DNA of 64,000 nt from NCBI RefSeq assembly GCF_038396675.1, contig NC_088926.1, positions 18,487,501 to 18,551,500 of the forward strand, written 5' to 3'. Position numbers and translations under genes: made by a program. Each line of letters begins with the position of its first letter. Position 1 is the stretch's first letter. The notes under the pieces were generated by a model. The model did not search any database. It had not been told where the DNA came from and saw only the letters and a program-made list of their open reading frames with translations. This DNA comes from Hydra vulgaris (taxonomy: Eukaryota > Cnidaria > Hydrozoa > Anthoathecata > Hydridae). Of the stretch, positions 60,961 to 64,000 are shown piece by piece.

Positions 60961-61991
60961 TACATATGTTGCTTAAATTGCTAGGTCTGCAAATTTTCCA
61001 ATAATAAACCATAACATGAAGACTGAAATCACAAACTATTCAACTTATAATGACCTAAAAAAGTACAGAGTGATTTGCAAAGAAAAACTATTCTTTAAGC
61101 AATTGGTTTAATTCAGAGGACAAATATGTCTTTCTTTGAATGATTGTATGACACTAAAAGTTATCAAATAGACTATTTTTTGCAGACATCAGAATAGAGT
61201 ATATCAGCAATAATAGTCCATTGTAATGTTATAATGACCATGATAGTTTGAACCACCAACATTGCTGTCCGATTCGCAGTATTGTAAATCAAAACCAAGC
61301 CGCTATAGTTCCTCATTTAAGAGATCGAACAACCCTCAGTTAGAAATCTCGCAAGAGTTCATTATTATTACTAATGTCTTTTGCGAATTTGACTCTTGCG
61401 ATATCTCCATGATGATATAAGACCTGAATAAATGAATAAATTTATGCAATGGCGGATTAATTTACAAATAAAGAATTAAAATCAAAGTAAAAAGATCACA
61501 TATTTTTGTTTGAAAGTTAAAAAACGAAAAAGTTTTCAAACTGAAAGTTAAAAAATGAAAAGTTTTCAAACTGTTTCGAACAGCTCTAGAGTCGCCAAGA
61601 TTTATTCAGTGTTAAGGCGGATTTATACCTGCAGAAAATTTTCCGCGGAACAGAACGGAAAGAAAATTATTCAATCTCGTAACATAAAAATTGCGTAGCT
61701 TAATTTTTTTTGTTACAGTTTAATGATTTTCTTTTCCTTTCAGTTGCGCGAAAAATTTCCATAAAGTAGAAATCCGCGCATAAGTAAATTTTTTTCTATT
61801 GTTCTTTAACTCTATAACAAATTGCGTTTACTTTTGTAACTTTAAAATGTTAAGAAACTTTCTTCGATTTTTTTTTTAATAACGTTAAAATATTAGGAAA
61901 ACAACAATCGCTTTCTTCAAGAAAAAAACTGTTACATTTTAACGTAAAATTTTAACGTAATCAAGTTCTAATAGAATAGTTTATTTAGTGT
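60961..61991. other. AT-rich DNA with a possible small MITE
   Basis: TTAAGGCGGATTTATACCTGC at 61613 and GTAGAAATCCGCGCATAAG near 61770 are weakly inverted and bracket ~170 bp with TTCCGCGG and TTGCGCG motifs. This may be an old MITE, but boundaries are not secure. No gene is seen in the rest. Confidence 0.35.
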
Positions 61992-62185
61992 GGCCGTGGC
62001 GCAGTGGTTAGAACGCTTGCTATATAAGCAGGGGATCCAGGTTCGAAACGAGCTCTGGACATATTTTCGCGTCACGGTAAGAAAGGAGGCGTGAACTACC
62101 TGGTTATAACTTCCGCGGTGCTCTTCCGCACTTCCGCGGTGCTCTGTGACAAGACCAGTAGGACTTCTTGGGGCACCTAAAATAA
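61992..62185 (+). mobile_element. tRNA-derived SINE, longest copy
   Basis: Box A GTGGCGCAGTGGTTAGAACG and box B GGTTCGAAACG, with the stem GCTTGCTATATAAGCAG carrying TAT in the anticodon position. The body is longer than the 59389 copy (GGACATATTTTCGCGTCACG; a GCTCTTCCGCACTTCCGCGGT duplication) and ends GGACTTCTTGGGGCACCTAA plus an A-rich tail. Confidence 0.9.
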
Positions 62186-62318
62186 AAAAAATTATAAAAA
62201 AAATTTTTTATGTAATTTATTTTTGTCAGCAATCATTTACAATTCAAGGTGATTTCCGTCATATAAAAATTAAGAAATATTTAATATAAATACATTTCAT
62301 TATATAGAGTAGTTAGAG

Positions 62319-62518
62319 ATCGTCCATAAATTACGCAACGCTCAACTTATTAAAAAAGTAGAAGATGGAGATCATTTGCTCTTTTGCGCGGCAATTTTTA
62401 CTGAACTTTAAGGCCTAAATTTATTTTTGGTTTAATTAAAAGCTCTACGAGGGAAAACTTATGATCTCTTTTGTTTTGCTTATTTGTTAAATTTAGCGTT
62501 ACGTAATTTATGGACGAT
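62319..62518. mobile_element. Small Harbinger-like MITE
   Basis: 200 bp with inverted ends ATCGTCCATAAATTACG and CGTAATTTATGGACGAT, close to the ends of the 22030 element (GTCGTCCATAAAGTACG). The target duplication is not clear. Confidence 0.75.
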
Positions 62519-62519
62519 A

Positions 62520-64000
62520 TATATATGGAGACTGGAAAACATTTATCATCAGTAACCTTTAATAAATAAAAAGAGGATGAAAGTGTGTTGTTAGAAAAAA
62601 TCAAGTAAAGAGTTTTGATTTGCAATAAGTTCTTTTTGAATTTTTGAGCGGTATTGGCTTCTCTAAGTTTACGACTTATACTTTTAAAATGGTTCCATAG
62701 CATTGGGCCACTATAAGAAGTGGAAAAGGTGTAGGATTTAATATACGGAGAGGTTTTACAAATGTTCCAGTTTGTATCAGTTTGATGTTTTAGGATAATT
62801 ATTATAAAAAACCATAGGAATTTTTTTAAACTGATGTTGGAACATAAATGGTGTGACTTTGAATATGTTTATTTCATAAATATCAAAAGCTTTATTTTCA
62901 AAACCACTTCACAATAATTATTAGGAGCTTTATTTAAATCACAAACATAAGTATTAGGAACTTTATTTCACAACTTCACAAATGCTAAATGCATTTGTAA
63001 AGTGGTTTTAAAAATAAATAATTCTTGCTGCATAATTCAATTGCTGGAGGAGACATTTGAGTTTAGATTTGCTTTTACTACTCCAAAAAGTATTGTGATA
63101 ATTAGCTGATGATGAATGCAAAAAATATTGTGATCAGTAGCTGATGATGAATGCAAAAAATATTGTAATAAGTAGCTGATGATGAATGCAAAAAATATTG
63201 TGATAAGTAGCTGATGATGAATGCAAAAAATATTGTGATAAGTAGCTGATGATGAATGCAAAAAATATTGTGATAAGTAGCGGATGATGAATGCAAAAAA
63301 TATTGTGATATGTAGCGGATGATGAATGCAAAAAATGTTGTGATAAGTAACTGATTATGAATGCAAAAATATTGTGAGAAGTAGCTGATGATGAATGCAA
63401 AAAATATTGAGATAAGTAACTGATGATGAATGCAAAAAATATTGTGATAAGTAGCTGATGATGAATGCCAAAAATTTTGTGATAAGTTGCTGATGATGAA
63501 TGCAAAAAATATTGTGGTAAGTAGCTGATGATGAATGCAAAAAATATTGCGATAAGTAACTGATGATGAATGCAAAAAAATATTGTGATAAGTAGCTAAT
63601 GATGAATGTAAAAAAAATTGTGATAAGTAACTGATGATGAATGCAAAATATAGTTAAGTTAGTGTAGATTTGTCTCAGATTTGACGGATTTTATATAAAG
63701 TACTGATGTTTATTGATAACTTTTTGCAAATATGATTAATATAATCTCTCCAGGATGAGTTTTCATCTATTAAAACAACAACTAATTTGTTTGTGAAAGA
63801 GTGCTCAATTTTGATGTTATTTATATATAGCATTGGTTAGGATGTAGGAATATATTAAGACTTCCGTTTAGAATGGAATAGGCTGTTAGATTTAAGCCAG
63901 TTTAGTATTTGTTCTAGTTCTTTGCTTGCTACTTGAAATAGAGAAATAATGTTATTATGAAAATGAAATAAAGTGGTGTCGCCTACAAACATGATAGTAG
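62520..64000 (-). pseudogene. LINE reverse-transcriptase fossil containing a minisatellite
   Basis: Read from the window end leftward: MFVGDTTLFHF (the YADD position), ASKELEQILNWLKSNSL, FTNKLVVVLIDENSSWRDYI and HICKKLSINISTLYKIR. The 35-bp minisatellite follows, then SKSKLKCLLQQLNYAARIIYF in a frame just left of it, and GPMLWNHFKSISRKLREAN near 62600-62710. This is the order of RT C-terminal regions of APE-type LINEs. It is decayed and continues past the right edge of the window. Confidence 0.82.
63087..63660 (-). repeat. 35-bp minisatellite, about 16 units, derived from LINE RT coding
   Basis: Unit GATGATGAATGCAAAAAATA plus TTGTGATAAGTAGCT, with unit starts every ~35 bp from about 63109 to 63631 and single-base variants. 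On the minus strand each unit reads HSSSATYHNIFC in one frame. That echoes the HSxLxYxNxxW segment expected at this point of the flanking reverse transcriptase. Because 35 is not a multiple of 3, all frames are open in rotation. Confidence 0.92.

Noticed and set aside
61992-62065. tRNA gene
   Set aside because: Same SINE family as above, longer copy, with no closed cloverleaf.
63087-63660. CRISPR-like array
   Set aside because: The ~35-bp units are contiguous with no unique spacers, and the host is an animal; it is a minisatellite.

Overview
This is a strongly AT-rich animal genomic segment, full of (TA)n microsatellites and transposons at every stage of decay. The one recognisable host gene is a phosphoinositide-specific phospholipase C, split into small exons by GT/AG introns. 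Spliced genes, APE-type LINEs, hAT-like and foldback MITEs, a TTAA-target Kolobok-type element, a THAP-domain P element and tRNA-derived SINEs together suggest a cnidarian, most likely Hydra. That assignment rests on composition and repeat repertoire, not on a database match.

Layout. 1.5-15.2 kb: eleven consecutive exons of a PLC gene (+ strand), covering the second half of the X domain, the Y domain and most of the C2 domain. Its introns hold two copies of a MITE with 6-bp target duplications, a hAT-like MITE, LINE fossils and a ~740-bp array of palindromic ACATCTG/CAGATGT motifs. 15.25-16.85 kb: a Tc1-type element (TA target, 34-35 bp TIRs, DD34E) broken only by two stop codons. 17.2-21.0 kb: a near-complete minus-strand LINE (endonuclease plus reverse transcriptase) broken only by three stops. 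22.0-23.3 kb: a Harbinger-like MITE with a hAT-like foldback MITE inside it. 24.1-31 kb: an orphan ORF and a multi-exon unclassified transposase-like gene. A 3.26-kb transposon with 213-bp TIRs has landed between them, and its 8-bp target duplication contains the ATG of the downstream gene.

33.0-35.5 kb: a Kolobok-type element. 38.3-47.3 kb: a nest. A pogo/Tigger-type transposase fossil is split by a LINE (itself carrying a hAT-like MITE), by another MITE and by a P element with a THAP-domain transposase. 52.7-56.8 kb: a second long-TIR element related to the 24.7-kb one, with one terminal region tandemly repeated about three times. 57.3-61.0 kb: a decayed minus-strand Ty3/gypsy retrotransposon with a 5' LTR and primer-binding site, interrupted by a SINE. 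62-64 kb: another SINE, a Harbinger-like MITE and a LINE fossil in which a 35-bp stretch of reverse-transcriptase coding sequence has amplified about 16 times.

The genes do not form a pathway. The PLC is a host signalling enzyme; almost everything else is selfish DNA, useful for its nesting order (relative ages) and for two transposase families I cannot place in a named superfamily.
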